A DNA stretch of 64,000 nt from an uncultured Oscillospiraceae bacterium (GCA_949745795.1 CATKAZ010000114.1:31694-95693), one strand, 5' to 3'; counted from the stretch's first letter, positions 27,439 to 37,958 are shown. Program-made: numbers and translations. The notes: generated by a model not told the origin, from the sequence alone.

Positions 27439-30366
27439 ATGGCTATTTATTCTCTCGGTATTGACGTTGGATCAACAACAGTAAAAACTGTTATTATTGA
27501 TGAAAAGAAAAATATAATTTACTCGGAATACCAGCGTCACTTTTCAAAAGTACGTGAAGCAGTAAAAATACAGCTTCAAGCTATACAGCAAAAATATCCA
27601 AATGATACTTTTAAAATATGTATGACCGGTTCTGCGGGACTGGGTCTTGCCACAGGTGCGGAAATTCCTTTTGTACAGGAAGTAAACTCTGCTTTTATAG
27701 CAGTAAAAGAAAGATTTCCCGACGCTGACGCCGTTATAGAGCTTGGCGGAGAGGACGCTAAAATTATTTTCCTGACCGGCGGTGTCGAACAGCGTATGAA
27801 CGGTTCATGCGCAGGCGGAACAGGCGCATTTATAGATCAGATGGCTACACTCCTTGGAGTAACGGTAAATGAGATGGACAGTATGTCGCTGTCCGCTCAA
27901 AAGGTTTATCCCATCGCTTCAAGATGCGGCGTTTTTGCAAAGTCTGATATTCAGCCCCTTTTAAATCAGGGCGCTAAAAGAGAAGATATATGCGCAAGCA
28001 TTTTTCAGGCTGTTGTGGATCAGACAGTATCCGGTTTGGCACAGGGCAGAATTATCGAAGGCAAGGTACTTTTCTTAGGCGGTCCTCTATCATTCCTTAA
28101 AGGACTGAGAAAAGCGTTTGTCGATACCTTAGGACTTAAAGAAGGAGAAACAGCGGTATTCCCAGAAGAAGCTCCCGTATTTGTTGCCTTAGGCTGCGCT
28201 TTGTTTGCATTTAACAGTCATGACGATTTTACAATTGAATCGGTTATAAAAAAGATTGAACACGCTAAAACCGGAAACGGAATCGTAACCGGTCAGCCTT
28301 TGTTTAATACTAAGGCAGAATATGAAGAATTTATTTCAAGACATAAAAAATGTGACCTTGAATATGCCGATCTGCATACATATAAAGGAAATGCTTACCT
28401 TGGTATCGATGCAGGTTCAACCACTACCAAGCTTATTCTTATTACCGAAGACTGCCGAATTTTATATCAGCATTATTCCTCGAATAAAGGTCAGCCGCTT
28501 GACAGAATAGCAGATAAGCTTAAAAAGATATACAGCGAAATGAATCCGGAAATAAAAATTGCCGGAAGCGCAGTAACAGGCTACGGCGAAGATCTTATAA
28601 AAGCGGGACTTTCGATAGATTTCGGTATTGTTGAAACAGTGGCTCATTTTAAAGCGGCGTCATATTTCTGTCCTGAAGTAGATTTTATTATAGATATCGG
28701 CGGACAGGATATAAAATGCTTTAAAATTAAAAATCACAGTATAGACAGTATTATGCTAAATGAAGCATGCTCCTCCGGCTGCGGTTCGTTTATCCAGACC
28801 TTTGCACTGGCTCTGGGATATGATATAGCGGACTTTGCGTCCTTAGGCTTGTTTGCTGAAAATCCCGTTGATTTGGGTTCACGCTGTACGGTATTTATGA
28901 ACAGCAGTGTCAAACAGGCTCAGAAAGACGGCGCAACTGTAGAGGATATCTCCGCCGGACTTTCCTCTTCAATTATTAAAAATGCCGTTTATAAAGTAAT
29001 CAGAGCAAAATCACCTGAAGAACTAGGTAAAAATATCGTAGTTCAGGGCGGAACTTTCTTAAATGACGCAGTACTCAGAGCATTTGAAACAGAAATGGGA
29101 AGAAACGTTATCCGTCCGGCAATTTCAGGACTAATGGGCGCATTCGGAGCGGCTCTATACGCAAAAGAAAAAACAAAAGGCCATTCTTCCACAATCACCA
29201 AAGAAATTCTTGACAATTTTTCATATACGTCTAAATCAGCTCAATGCGGAGGCTGTACAGCAAAATGCGGTCTTAATATTATCACCTTTGCCGACGGCAG
29301 AAAATTTATTTCCGGAAACAGATGTGAAAGAGGCGCCGGGAAATCAGTCAGCGGAGAAAACGAAAGTCTTTACGATTTTAAATATAAACTGCTTCTTTCC
29401 ATGTTTGAGCAGTCTTCAGAAGGTTCAAAAGCAAAGATAGGTCTTCCTCTTGCGCTTAATTTCTATGAATTGATTCCATTCTGGAAAACATTGTTTAACG
29501 AACTGGGCTTTGAAACGGTTATTTCCGACGAAAGCTCAAGAGATATCTATTATCTGGGACAGCATACTATTCCGTCAGATACTGTGTGCTATCCGGCAAA
29601 GCTTACTCACGGTCATATTGAAAGCCTGCTGGATAAAAATGTCGATTTTATTTTCTATCCGTGCATGAGCTATAATATTGACGAGGGTGAAAGCGATAAC
29701 CACTTTAACTGTCCGGTTGTTGCATACTATCCGGAACTTCTTATTGCCAACAATCCCAGACTTAACAGCAATAATTTTATTTATCCTTATGTAGATATAA
29801 ACAGAGAAAAGAATGTAATTTCCGTAATGTACGATCTACTTAAAAAATACGGTATTAAAAAACCACAGATTAAATCGGCAGTGAAAAAAGCATATGAAAA
29901 GCTTTCCGACTACAGAAATGAAATTTTTAACAGGGGAAATCAGATTATCAGTAAGGCACGTGAAAACGGGCAGAAAATAATCGTACTCTCCGGACGTCCT
30001 TACCATATCGACAATGAAATAAATCACGGAATCCAAAAGCTGATTACCGGTCTTGGCATGGCTGTGGTATCTGAGGACGCCGTTTTCCAATACGGTCATT
30101 ATCCGAATCCCGGAGTTTTAAATCAGTGGAGTTACCATGCTCGCCTTTACCGTGCAGCACAGTATGTAACCACACAGCCGGATATGCAGCTTGTACAGCT
30201 TGTTTCATTCGGCTGCGGAATCGACGCTATTACTACCGACGAAGTAAGAGAAATCCTCGAATCAAAAGGCAAGCTTTACACTCAGCTAAAAATCGATGAG
30301 ATAAACAATCTCGGCGCAGCTAAAATAAGACTGAGAAGTCTTGTAGCGGCAATGGAAGAGAGATAG
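27439..30366 (+). CDS. Acyl-CoA dehydratase activase-related protein (BadF/BadG/BcrA/BcrD ATPase family, duplicated domain, DUF2229-type C-terminus)
   Basis: Two ASKHA domains: SLGIDVGSTTVKTV...GSCAGGTGAFIDQ and YLGIDAGSTTTKLI...EACSSGCGSFIQT. Confidence 0.9.
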   Translation: MAIYSLGIDVGSTTVKTVIIDEKKNIIYSEYQRHFSKVREAVKIQLQAIQQKYPNDTFKICMTGSAGLGLATGAEIPFVQEVNSAFIAVKERFPDADAVIELGGEDAKIIFLTGGVEQRMNGSCAGGTGAFIDQMATLLGVTVNEMDSMSLSAQKVYPIASRCGVFAKSDIQPLLNQGAKREDICASIFQAVVDQTVSGLAQGRIIEGKVLFLGGPLSFLKGLRKAFVDTLGLKEGETAVFPEEAPVFVALGCALFAFNSHDDFTIESVIKKIEHAKTGNGIVTGQPLFNTKAEYEEFISRHKKCDLEYADLHTYKGNAYLGIDAGSTTTKLILITEDCRILYQHYSSNKGQPLDRIADKLKKIYSEMNPEIKIAGSAVTGYGEDLIKAGLSIDFGIVETVAHFKAASYFCPEVDFIIDIGGQDIKCFKIKNHSIDSIMLNEACSSGCGSFIQTFALALGYDIADFASLGLFAENPVDLGSRCTVFMNSSVKQAQKDGATVEDISAGLSSSIIKNAVYKVIRAKSPEELGKNIVVQGGTFLNDAVLRAFETEMGRNVIRPAISGLMGAFGAALYAKEKTKGHSSTITKEILDNFSYTSKSAQCGGCTAKCGLNIITFADGRKFISGNRCERGAGKSVSGENESLYDFKYKLLLSMFEQSSEGSKAKIGLPLALNFYELIPFWKTLFNELGFETVISDESSRDIYYLGQHTIPSDTVCYPAKLTHGHIESLLDKNVDFIFYPCMSYNIDEGESDNHFNCPVVAYYPELLIANNPRLNSNNFIYPYVDINREKNVISVMYDLLKKYGIKKPQIKSAVKKAYEKLSDYRNEIFNRGNQIISKARENGQKIIVLSGRPYHIDNEINHGIQKLITGLGMAVVSEDAVFQYGHYPNPGVLNQWSYHARLYRAAQYVTTQPDMQLVQLVSFGCGIDAITTDEVREILESKGKLYTQLKIDEINNLGAAKIRLRSLVAAMEER

Positions 30367-30382
30367 AATTGGAGAAAAATAT

Positions 30383-31603
30383 ATGCAATATCCTGTATTC
30401 AAGCCGGAAATGAAGGACAGCTATACTATTCTTGTGCCTGATATGCTGCCCGTGCATTTCAAGCTTATTATAAACATTCTGAAAAAATACGGCTATAATG
30501 TGGAACTGCTTCAAACCTCTACAAGAGAGGTTGTGGACGAAGGACTCAAAAATGTCCACAATGATACATGCTATCCTGCACTGCTGGTAATCGGACAGTT
30601 TATCAACGCCTTAAAAAGCGGCAAATACGACGTCAATAAAACCGCTTTGATGCTCACCCAAACCGGAGGCGGATGCCGTGCGTCAAATTACATTCATCTT
30701 CTAAGAAAGGCTCTGAAAAAAGAATTTCCTCAGGTGCCTGTTATTTCCCTGAATTTAAGCGGACTGGAAAAGGGCAACGGACTTAATCTTACATTACCGC
30801 TGCTTATTAAGGTTGTCTATGCAGTCTTTTACGGCGATTTGCTCATGTCCTTATATAACCAGTGCAAGCCTTATGAAATAAACAAAGGCGATACCGATAA
30901 AATGAGAGATTTGTGGCAGCAGAAGCTCATTCCGATTTTTGATAAAAGAGAGTTTCTTAAATGTAAAAAATACTGCCGTATGATGTGTGAGGACTTCGAC
31001 AAAATAAAGCGTACTAAGGAAAAGAAAATCCGTGTAGGAATAGTAGGAGAAATTTATGTAAAATATTCTCCCCTGGCAAACAATCATCTGGAAGAATTTC
31101 TGCTGTCCGAGGGCTGCGAACCTATAGTACCTGCGCTTATGGAATTTGTAATGTATTGTCTCGCCGGTTCGGTAGCAGACGGAAAACTGTATCAGTTTAA
31201 ATCGCAGAAAACCTTTGTCAGCAAAATCGGTTACGGCTTTATTCATAAGGTACAGAAAACCGTTATAAATACAATCAATGAACATGGCGTATTTGAAGCC
31301 CCTCATGATTTTGACCACATAAGAAAGCTTGCTGACAAGTACATCAGTCAAGGTGTAAATATGGGTGAAGGCTGGCTTATTCCTGCTGAAATGGCGGCTC
31401 TTGCGGAAACCGGTACCGAAAATATTATCTGTACTCAGCCTTTCGGCTGTCTGCCTAACCATATTGTAGCTAAAGGTATGTCAAGAGTTATAAAGCAGGC
31501 ATATCCTGACGCAAATATAGTGGCTATCGACTATGATCCGGGAGCTACCAAAGTTAATCAGGAAAACAGAATCAAGCTTATGCTTGCAAATGCAAAAAAA
31601 TGA
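30383..31603 (+). CDS. 2-hydroxyacyl-CoA dehydratase-like partner protein
   Basis: NDTCYPALLVIGQFINAL, LTQTGGGCRASNY, CTQPFGCLPNHIVAKGM; own RBS, 17 bp downstream of the activase. Confidence 0.85.
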   Translation: MQYPVFKPEMKDSYTILVPDMLPVHFKLIINILKKYGYNVELLQTSTREVVDEGLKNVHNDTCYPALLVIGQFINALKSGKYDVNKTALMLTQTGGGCRASNYIHLLRKALKKEFPQVPVISLNLSGLEKGNGLNLTLPLLIKVVYAVFYGDLLMSLYNQCKPYEINKGDTDKMRDLWQQKLIPIFDKREFLKCKKYCRMMCEDFDKIKRTKEKKIRVGIVGEIYVKYSPLANNHLEEFLLSEGCEPIVPALMEFVMYCLAGSVADGKLYQFKSQKTFVSKIGYGFIHKVQKTVINTINEHGVFEAPHDFDHIRKLADKYISQGVNMGEGWLIPAEMAALAETGTENIICTQPFGCLPNHIVAKGMSRVIKQAYPDANIVAIDYDPGATKVNQENRIKLMLANAKK

Positions 31604-31631
31604 AAAAAGGACGGTTTAACCGTCCTTTTTT
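31604..31631 (+). terminator. Terminator
   Basis: AAAAAGGACGGTTTAACCGTCCTTTTTT. Confidence 0.8.
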
Positions 31632-31746
31632 ATATTCGGCACTGTATTATTGTAAAAATGTTATGCAAAAATTAAAAACAAGTAGCATTTTAGCATTACA
31701 GATAGTAATATTTGTTTTCAACAGACTAAAATTATGATTTTACGAA

Positions 31747-31820
31747 GTTTTCCACTCTTTCCACATAGTTTTCAACAGCTTTTCCCGTAGTTTTCCACCC
31801 TTTCCACATAGTTTTCAACA
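31747..31820. repeat. Two direct 31-bp repeats (one mismatch), 43-bp period, intergenic
   Basis: GTTTTCCACTCTTTCCACATAGTTTTCAACA and GTTTTCCACCCTTTCCACATAGTTTTCAACA; additional GTTTTCAACA at 31714-31723. Confidence 0.9.
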
Positions 31821-31908
31821 ACTATTTTAACATTTGTCTATTACAGAATGTATATTTATCCGAAAAAACGGTAATAATTATACCTGAAATCAGCTTTCGG
31901 AGGTTACC

Positions 31909-32169
31909 ATGATAAAAGGAGTAAATAAAAAGGTTCTTGAGATCAATAATCCACAAAGTATATATTTTGAAAAGGCAGTACTGTATTTAAAGCCTAATAT
32001 GAGCAATGCACCTGAAAAGCTTATAAGCCGTGAGGCTAACGAGCTTATACGCAGTATGAGTCCTAAAGCGCCTAAATACGTCTTTTGGCTAAAATTACTG
32101 CTGATGATCACATCTTCTTTTCTTGCTTTGGGCGCCGGCATGTATTTTCTTTCTGCAGTATTTCATTGA
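31909..32169 (+). CDS. Hypothetical protein with one C-terminal TM segment
   Basis: RBS GGAGG upstream; FWLKLLLMITSSFLALGAGMYFLSAVF. Confidence 0.65.
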   Translation: MIKGVNKKVLEINNPQSIYFEKAVLYLKPNMSNAPEKLISREANELIRSMSPKAPKYVFWLKLLLMITSSFLALGAGMYFLSAVFH

Positions 32170-32309
32170 TTTCGTCTTTATATACCAAAATAATCTGTAA
32201 AATTCTCTTGTAATTTTTCTGTAATAATGCTATAATTAATTTTGAAAACGTTTTGTAAAAAAATAAAGATAATTTTGTTATAAATCTGAAGATATTGGAA
32301 GTAGATGAC

Positions 32310-33044
32310 ATGAATGAAAATAATTTGATATGCGGAAGAAACCCTGTTCTGGAAGCATTAAAATCAGAAACTAATATAGATACTGTATATATAAACGGAG
32401 AAGGCGGAATTTTAGGTAAAATTCGCTCTATGGCTAAGAAAAACGGAGCAGTAGTCAAAGATGTAAATTCGCAAAAACTGGATCAATTGTCAGAAGGCGC
32501 TGCACACCAAGGTGTAGTAGCAATAACTGCCTGTGCAGAATATGTTTCTGTTGAGGACATACTGGATATCTCTGCTAAAAAAGGTACTGAACCTTTCATA
32601 ATTATTTGTGACGAAATTGAAGATCCTCATAATTTGGGAGCTATTATCAGAACAGCTGAAGCTGCCGGTGCAGACGGCGTTATAATCCCCAAAAGAAGAA
32701 GTGCATCCTTAAACGCTACCGTTCATAAGACTTCTGCCGGAGCGGCAAGCTGGCTGCCTGTAGCCAGAGTTTCAAATCTTGCCGGAGCAATTGACAAGCT
32801 TAAGGATAACGGTGTTTGGATTTACGGTACTGACGCTTCCGGTGAAGATTATGACGGCATTGACCTGAAAGGCAGTATTGCACTTGTAATAGGCTCGGAA
32901 GGTTTCGGTATGGGAAGACTTATAAAAGAAAAATGTGACTTTTTACTTAAACTCCCTATGAACGGCAAAATAACATCTCTTAATGCCTCTGTTGCTGCGG
33001 GAATTTTTATGTATGAAGCTGTAAGACAAAGAACAAAGAAATAA
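32310..33044 (+). CDS. rlmB: 23S rRNA (guanosine-2'-O-)-methyltransferase RlmB family (SpoU)
   Basis: LICGRNPVLEALKS, DEIEDPHNLGAIIRTAEAAGADGVIIPKRRS, LVIGSEGFGMGRLIKEKCD, LNASVAAGIFMYE. Confidence 0.93.
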   Translation: MNENNLICGRNPVLEALKSETNIDTVYINGEGGILGKIRSMAKKNGAVVKDVNSQKLDQLSEGAAHQGVVAITACAEYVSVEDILDISAKKGTEPFIIICDEIEDPHNLGAIIRTAEAAGADGVIIPKRRSASLNATVHKTSAGAASWLPVARVSNLAGAIDKLKDNGVWIYGTDASGEDYDGIDLKGSIALVIGSEGFGMGRLIKEKCDFLLKLPMNGKITSLNASVAAGIFMYEAVRQRTKK

Positions 33045-33060
33045 TTGGAGATTGATATAA

Positions 33061-35586
33061 ATGCCTAAAGATTATAATCTTGATGATATTTTAAACGAAT
33101 ATTCCGGAGGTTCAGCTAAAACCTCCGTTAAAAATAGATCAGCAGAAACCCGAACAAAACCTAAAACAGATTTTGATAAGCCTTATCAAAATACCGGTTT
33201 CATAAAAGTTCCCGAATCTGTCAAAAATGCCGATATAACTGTTACATATAATATTGATGAATTACAGGACGCAGAAAAAACATTTGTTAAAAAACCGTCT
33301 CCCAGTCATCAATCCGGAAAATTTGCAGTTTCGGATATTAACAGACCTAATGTTTCTTACATAAATTCTGTAAAGGATATTCAAATAAACAAAGCCGACC
33401 TTCCTCCGAGACCTACAGATTCGATCGATGGTTATGACGGAGCTGTAGTAACTCAAAATATAAGCGACGATGTTTATACCCCAAAGGTCAGAAAAATGAG
33501 TAATTCCACCAGAGCAAAAGAAATGCGTGCAAAGCGCCGTAAAAAGAAAAAGAAACAGCCGGAATTTACTTATCCGGTCGAATCCCCTGATGGAATATTT
33601 ACCAAACCGGAAAAGAAAAAATCTAAATTTATCGTACAACGAGAAGAAGAAAACAAAAAGGAACCGGAACCTCAAAACGGTATGGTAGAACTGGTCGAAT
33701 CGGCAGCTCCCGAAGCGCTGGACGTTCAAATTCCCGACATTAATCAATCGCTTAATGATGAGATATTTGATAATGAAAAAACTAAAATAAAAAGAAAAAA
33801 AAATAACAGCAAAGCTTATAACAAAAAACAGTCAATTAAAGACTACGACAGCTTTGAAAACGCAAGGGAAATAAAAAATGATATTGCTGACCTGAAAGGA
33901 AGTATTTCATTCAGAATAATGGTACTGCTTTTTATGACACTTTTCAGCGTATACATAGCTGTAGGAGAGATGCTGAAGCTCCCGGTACCGGAAATGCTAA
34001 GCAGCAGTCATTCTCCTGAAATATATTCATGGGTTCAGGTTCTGTTGCTTTTTCTTTCTGTTATCGTTTCCTTCGGTACTATAAAAAACGGATTAATAAG
34101 TCTGATTAAATTCCGTGCAGATAGTGACAGTCTTACAACGCTCACCTGCATTGCATCAGCAGCTTCAGCAATACCGGTAATAATAGACCCGCAAATGCTG
34201 CAAAAAGAAAAATTATTTATTTACACTCCTATTGCTATACTGAGTCTTTTAATCAATGCGTTTGGCAAAAGGCTGATTATCAGCAGGGCATCACTTAATT
34301 TTGACTTTATTTCAAAGGATTTTAATCGACATGCAGTTGTATGTGTTGAAGACGTGGACAGAGCAGAAAGCCTGACAAGGGGAACAATCGGCGATTTTCC
34401 TATTCTTGCGGCAATGAAGCCTACTAATTTTATAAAGGATTTTGCAAGATATACATATTCTTCAGATACAGGAGATAAATACAGCCGCATAATCGCTCCA
34501 ATCGTTCTGATCGGTTCATTACTGTTTTCCGGAGCTTTAACATTTTGGAAAATCGGTACCTTAAGTTTAGAAGCTGTATCCTTTGGATTATTTGTTTTTT
34601 CAGCTTGCATTAGCTCGTGCTCTTGCATGGCTATACCGTTAATTGCTAATATCCCTCTTGAAAAGGCAGCAAAAAAATATGTCAGAAACCATGGAGTTAT
34701 GCTCGGATATCAAAGCGTTGAAGACTATTATGATATCAATTCCGTTATGATTGATGCCAGTACATTATTTCCCGAAGGCACAATAAATCTTTGCTCCATA
34801 AAGCTTTTTTCCGGTACTAAAATTGACGATGCTTTAATCGAAGCAGCCAGCCTTGCTTCTCATGGAAACAGTATTTTAAAAGACTTATTCAATGATGTCA
34901 TTGCCGGTAAAAAGAAAATGCTCAATCATGTTGAAAACTTTGTTTACGAAGATTCAATGGGTCTTTGCGGTTGGATCAACAACAGAAGAATTCTTCTCGG
35001 AAACCGTGAACTTATGAACAGCCATAAAATCGAAGGAATCCCAACTAAGACAAAAGAAAGCGAATTTACCGAAGGAAACAGAGATGCTCTTTATCTTTCG
35101 GTTTCCGGAAATTTGGCTGCAATGTTCATAATTGAAGTTACAGCAAGTACTGCTGTTAAAAAATGTATGAAACAACTGGAAAAAAATGATATTGCAGTTA
35201 TAATAAAAAGCGTAGATCCTTTTATTACAATCAGCCGTATATCTTCCCTCTTTAATTATTCAGATGAATTGCTGAAAATTATACCGCAAAGAATGGTAAG
35301 GGATTTTGATGAAGAAACTAAAAAGGTTAAAAAAATAAGCGCTTCTATGGCTTGTTCCGGAAAATTTACGTCTTTTGTACAGCTTATTATGGGCGCTAAA
35401 TCTATTAAAAAAACCGTAGCGGCAGGCGTTGCAATACAAGCAGCATCAGCTTTATTAGGTTTGGGCGTCGTAGCCATTAACTGTGTACTCAATGCGTTTT
35501 CGGATTTATCCCCCGCTATGATTTTAGTTTACCATTTGATATGTACTGCAATAACTGTTTTAGCAGTACGTATAAGAAAACTGTAA
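33061..35586 (+). CDS. Degenerate P-type (P1B-like) ATPase pseudoenzyme with ~270 aa charged N-terminal extension
   Basis: TM layout and sequence order follow P1B ATPases (CSCMAIPLIANIPLEKAAKKYVRNHGVML...; VMIDASTLFPEG at the DKTGT position; GLCGWINNRRILLGNRELM; DALYLSVSGNLAAMFIIEV) but catalytic motifs are lost. Confidence 0.75.
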   Translation: MPKDYNLDDILNEYSGGSAKTSVKNRSAETRTKPKTDFDKPYQNTGFIKVPESVKNADITVTYNIDELQDAEKTFVKKPSPSHQSGKFAVSDINRPNVSYINSVKDIQINKADLPPRPTDSIDGYDGAVVTQNISDDVYTPKVRKMSNSTRAKEMRAKRRKKKKKQPEFTYPVESPDGIFTKPEKKKSKFIVQREEENKKEPEPQNGMVELVESAAPEALDVQIPDINQSLNDEIFDNEKTKIKRKKNNSKAYNKKQSIKDYDSFENAREIKNDIADLKGSISFRIMVLLFMTLFSVYIAVGEMLKLPVPEMLSSSHSPEIYSWVQVLLLFLSVIVSFGTIKNGLISLIKFRADSDSLTTLTCIASAASAIPVIIDPQMLQKEKLFIYTPIAILSLLINAFGKRLIISRASLNFDFISKDFNRHAVVCVEDVDRAESLTRGTIGDFPILAAMKPTNFIKDFARYTYSSDTGDKYSRIIAPIVLIGSLLFSGALTFWKIGTLSLEAVSFGLFVFSACISSCSCMAIPLIANIPLEKAAKKYVRNHGVMLGYQSVEDYYDINSVMIDASTLFPEGTINLCSIKLFSGTKIDDALIEAASLASHGNSILKDLFNDVIAGKKKMLNHVENFVYEDSMGLCGWINNRRILLGNRELMNSHKIEGIPTKTKESEFTEGNRDALYLSVSGNLAAMFIIEVTASTAVKKCMKQLEKNDIAVIIKSVDPFITISRISSLFNYSDELLKIIPQRMVRDFDEETKKVKKISASMACSGKFTSFVQLIMGAKSIKKTVAAGVAIQAASALLGLGVVAINCVLNAFSDLSPAMILVYHLICTAITVLAVRIRKL

Positions 35587-35629
35587 AATAACAATCCGGA
35601 TCATTCAACTGATCCGGATTGTTATTTTT
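35587..35629 (+). terminator. Terminator
   Basis: AACAATCCGGATCA TTCAAC TGATCCGGATTGTTATTTTT. Confidence 0.85.
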
Positions 35630-35796
35630 AGAATTACATAATGGTCACTTAAATTCGCCTTGGTGTTTTTTCACAAAATTTACCTTAACTTTTAATAAAA
35701 TATGTAGAATATTTTGCAAATAGTTGAAATAATAAATAAAATACAGTATAATATTAAGTAAGTTATTGTACAATTTGATAAAAGGAGCAATCTACA

Positions 35797-37854
35797 ATGA
35801 AACGTATAAAAAATATAACTTTAGCAGGACATAACGGTTCAGGAAAAACTTCACTTGCCGAGGCATTGATTTTTAAATCCGGAGCGTCTGACCGACTCGG
35901 AAAAACAACTGACGGCACAACAATTATGGATTTTGATCCGGAAGAAGTAAAAAGAAAAATTTCAATAAGTACTTCTACGGCGTCATTTGAATATGAAAAT
36001 ATAAAGGTAAATTTACTTGACACTCCGGGACTTTTTGATTTTACCGGAGAAATGATTGAGGGGATATCTGCTGCTGATACGGTAATGATAACTGTTTCGG
36101 CAAAATCAGGTGTAAAAGTCGGTACAAAGAAAGCATATAAAGAAGCTGAAAAGCAACATAAGTCAAAAATATTTGTTATAACAAAAATTGATGATGAAAA
36201 CGCTAATTTTTATAATGTACTGACAGAGCTAAAAACTGTATTCGGTCCTACAGTTTGCCCGATTATAGTTCCTGTTATTGAAAATGAACAAATCGTTTCC
36301 TATGTTAATCTCATAGAAATGAAAGCATATAGGTACGATGATAAGGGCAATACAATTGAAGCAGCATTGCCTGAAACAGAAAAAATCGAAAAAATGACAT
36401 ATCGTATAGATGGTCTTAGAGAAGCTGTCAGTGAAGCTGTTGCTGAGACTGATGAAGCTTTAATGGAAAAGTTCTTTGAAGGCGAACCATTTACTCAAAA
36501 GGAACTTATTGACGGAATACACAATGGTATGAATAAGGGTATAATAACGCCTGTTGTATGTGCGTCCGCCAATGATCTTACAGGTATTGATATGCTTTTG
36601 AAAGAAATTGCACTTCTTATTCCGTCCGCAGATGAGGCTGAACCGATTGAAGCTGCTTTTGAAAATGATTTAATACCAATTAAATGTACTTCTGAAGAAC
36701 CTCTGTCTGCATTCGTTTTTAAAACTATAGTTGATCCTTTTATCGGAAAAATGTCATATATTAAAGTTATGTCAGGCATATTGAAAGCAGATTCATCAAT
36801 TTATAATTCATCAACTGAAGTAAATGAAAAAATCGGTAAGCTTTATTTTATGAAAGGCAAACAGCAAACCGAAATATCTGAAGCTTATGCAGGAGATATA
36901 GTTGCCGCAGTAAAAATTAATGCGTCTACATCAGACACACTCTGCGCTCCGGAACGAAAAGTTTTATTTGAAAAGATGACCTTTCCTGTTCCTTGCTATT
37001 CAATGGCAGTTTGTACCGCTCAAGGTGACGAAAGTAAAATTTCGTCAGGTATTCAGAAAATTCTTGACGAAGATAAAACTTTGAAGTATGAGCAAAATGA
37101 AAGCACAAAAGAACAAATTTTAAGCGGTCTGGGCGAACAGCACCTTGAGATTACACTTTCAAAGCTGAAAAATAAATTCGGAGTTGAAATGGATCTTACT
37201 GAACCCAAAATCGCATACAAGGAAACCATCCGCCGCAAAGTCAAATCAGAAGGAAAATACAAAAAGCAAACAGGCGGACACGGTCAGTATGGGCATGTAT
37301 GGATTGAGTTTGAACCATGTGTAAGTGATTCATTGATTTTTGAAGAAAAAGTATTTGGCGGTGCAGTACCTAAAAACTATTTCCCTGCTGTTGAAAAAGG
37401 ATTACAGGAAGCAGTAAAGAAAGGCGTACTTGCCGGATGCCCTGTAGTTGGTCTAAAGGCTATACTTGTAGACGGTTCATATCACCCTGTTGACTCATCT
37501 GAAATGGCATTTAAAACAGCAGCGTCCCTTGCATATAAAGAAGGGTTAAAACAGGCTGAACCTGTTATGCTGGAGCCTATTGGAAGTCTTAAGGCAGCAG
37601 TACCGGATGAAAATACCGGAGATGTTATGGGTGAGCTTAACAAGCGCAGAGGAAGAGTTTTAGGTATGGAGCCTTTTGAAGAAGGCATGACTGAAATATA
37701 TGCGGAAGTTCCTATGAGAGAAATGCATAGCTTTACAATGTATCTAAAACAGATAACAAAGGGCATGGGAAGCTTCACATTTGATTTTCTCAGATATGAA
37801 CAGCTGCCTGCAAACCTTATAGCAGAAGTTATTGCAGAAAATATTCGGGAATAA
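35797..37854 (+). CDS. EF-G-like translation factor GTPase (second-class FusA/TetM-like)
   Basis: GHNGSGKTSLAEAL P-loop, DTPGLFDF, GLGEQHLEITLSKL, TGGHGQYGHVWIEFEP, DVMGELNKRRGRVLGMEP. Confidence 0.92.
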   Translation: MKRIKNITLAGHNGSGKTSLAEALIFKSGASDRLGKTTDGTTIMDFDPEEVKRKISISTSTASFEYENIKVNLLDTPGLFDFTGEMIEGISAADTVMITVSAKSGVKVGTKKAYKEAEKQHKSKIFVITKIDDENANFYNVLTELKTVFGPTVCPIIVPVIENEQIVSYVNLIEMKAYRYDDKGNTIEAALPETEKIEKMTYRIDGLREAVSEAVAETDEALMEKFFEGEPFTQKELIDGIHNGMNKGIITPVVCASANDLTGIDMLLKEIALLIPSADEAEPIEAAFENDLIPIKCTSEEPLSAFVFKTIVDPFIGKMSYIKVMSGILKADSSIYNSSTEVNEKIGKLYFMKGKQQTEISEAYAGDIVAAVKINASTSDTLCAPERKVLFEKMTFPVPCYSMAVCTAQGDESKISSGIQKILDEDKTLKYEQNESTKEQILSGLGEQHLEITLSKLKNKFGVEMDLTEPKIAYKETIRRKVKSEGKYKKQTGGHGQYGHVWIEFEPCVSDSLIFEEKVFGGAVPKNYFPAVEKGLQEAVKKGVLAGCPVVGLKAILVDGSYHPVDSSEMAFKTAASLAYKEGLKQAEPVMLEPIGSLKAAVPDENTGDVMGELNKRRGRVLGMEPFEEGMTEIYAEVPMREMHSFTMYLKQITKGMGSFTFDFLRYEQLPANLIAEVIAENIRE

Positions 37855-37874
37855 ATTAAAATTATAAATATACA

Positions 37875-37908
37875 AACTGCAAAAATCTTACCGGTTTTTG
37901 CAGTTTTA
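37875..37908 (+). terminator. Terminator
   Basis: AACTGCAAAAATC TTACC GGTTTTTGCAGTTTT. Confidence 0.75.
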
Positions 37909-37958
37909 TTGTTGCCATATAAAAAACAAAGTGGTATAATATTATACGGTGATGAATT

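Noticed and set aside
30851-31462. 203-aa minus-strand ORF
   Set aside because: Antisense to the 2-hydroxyacyl-CoA dehydratase-like gene; no family motifs.
27439-31603. Possible frameshift splitting one long activase/dehydratase gene
   Set aside because: The second ORF has its own SD (TTGGAG) and ATG 17 bp after the first stop, so two genes are more likely than a sequencing error.
31747-31820. CRISPR array
   Set aside because: Only two repeats with a short 12-bp interval; no spacers or cas genes.
33262-33747. 161-aa minus-strand ORF
   Set aside because: Shadow of the Lys/Glu-rich low-complexity region, giving an artificial Phe/Leu-rich product.
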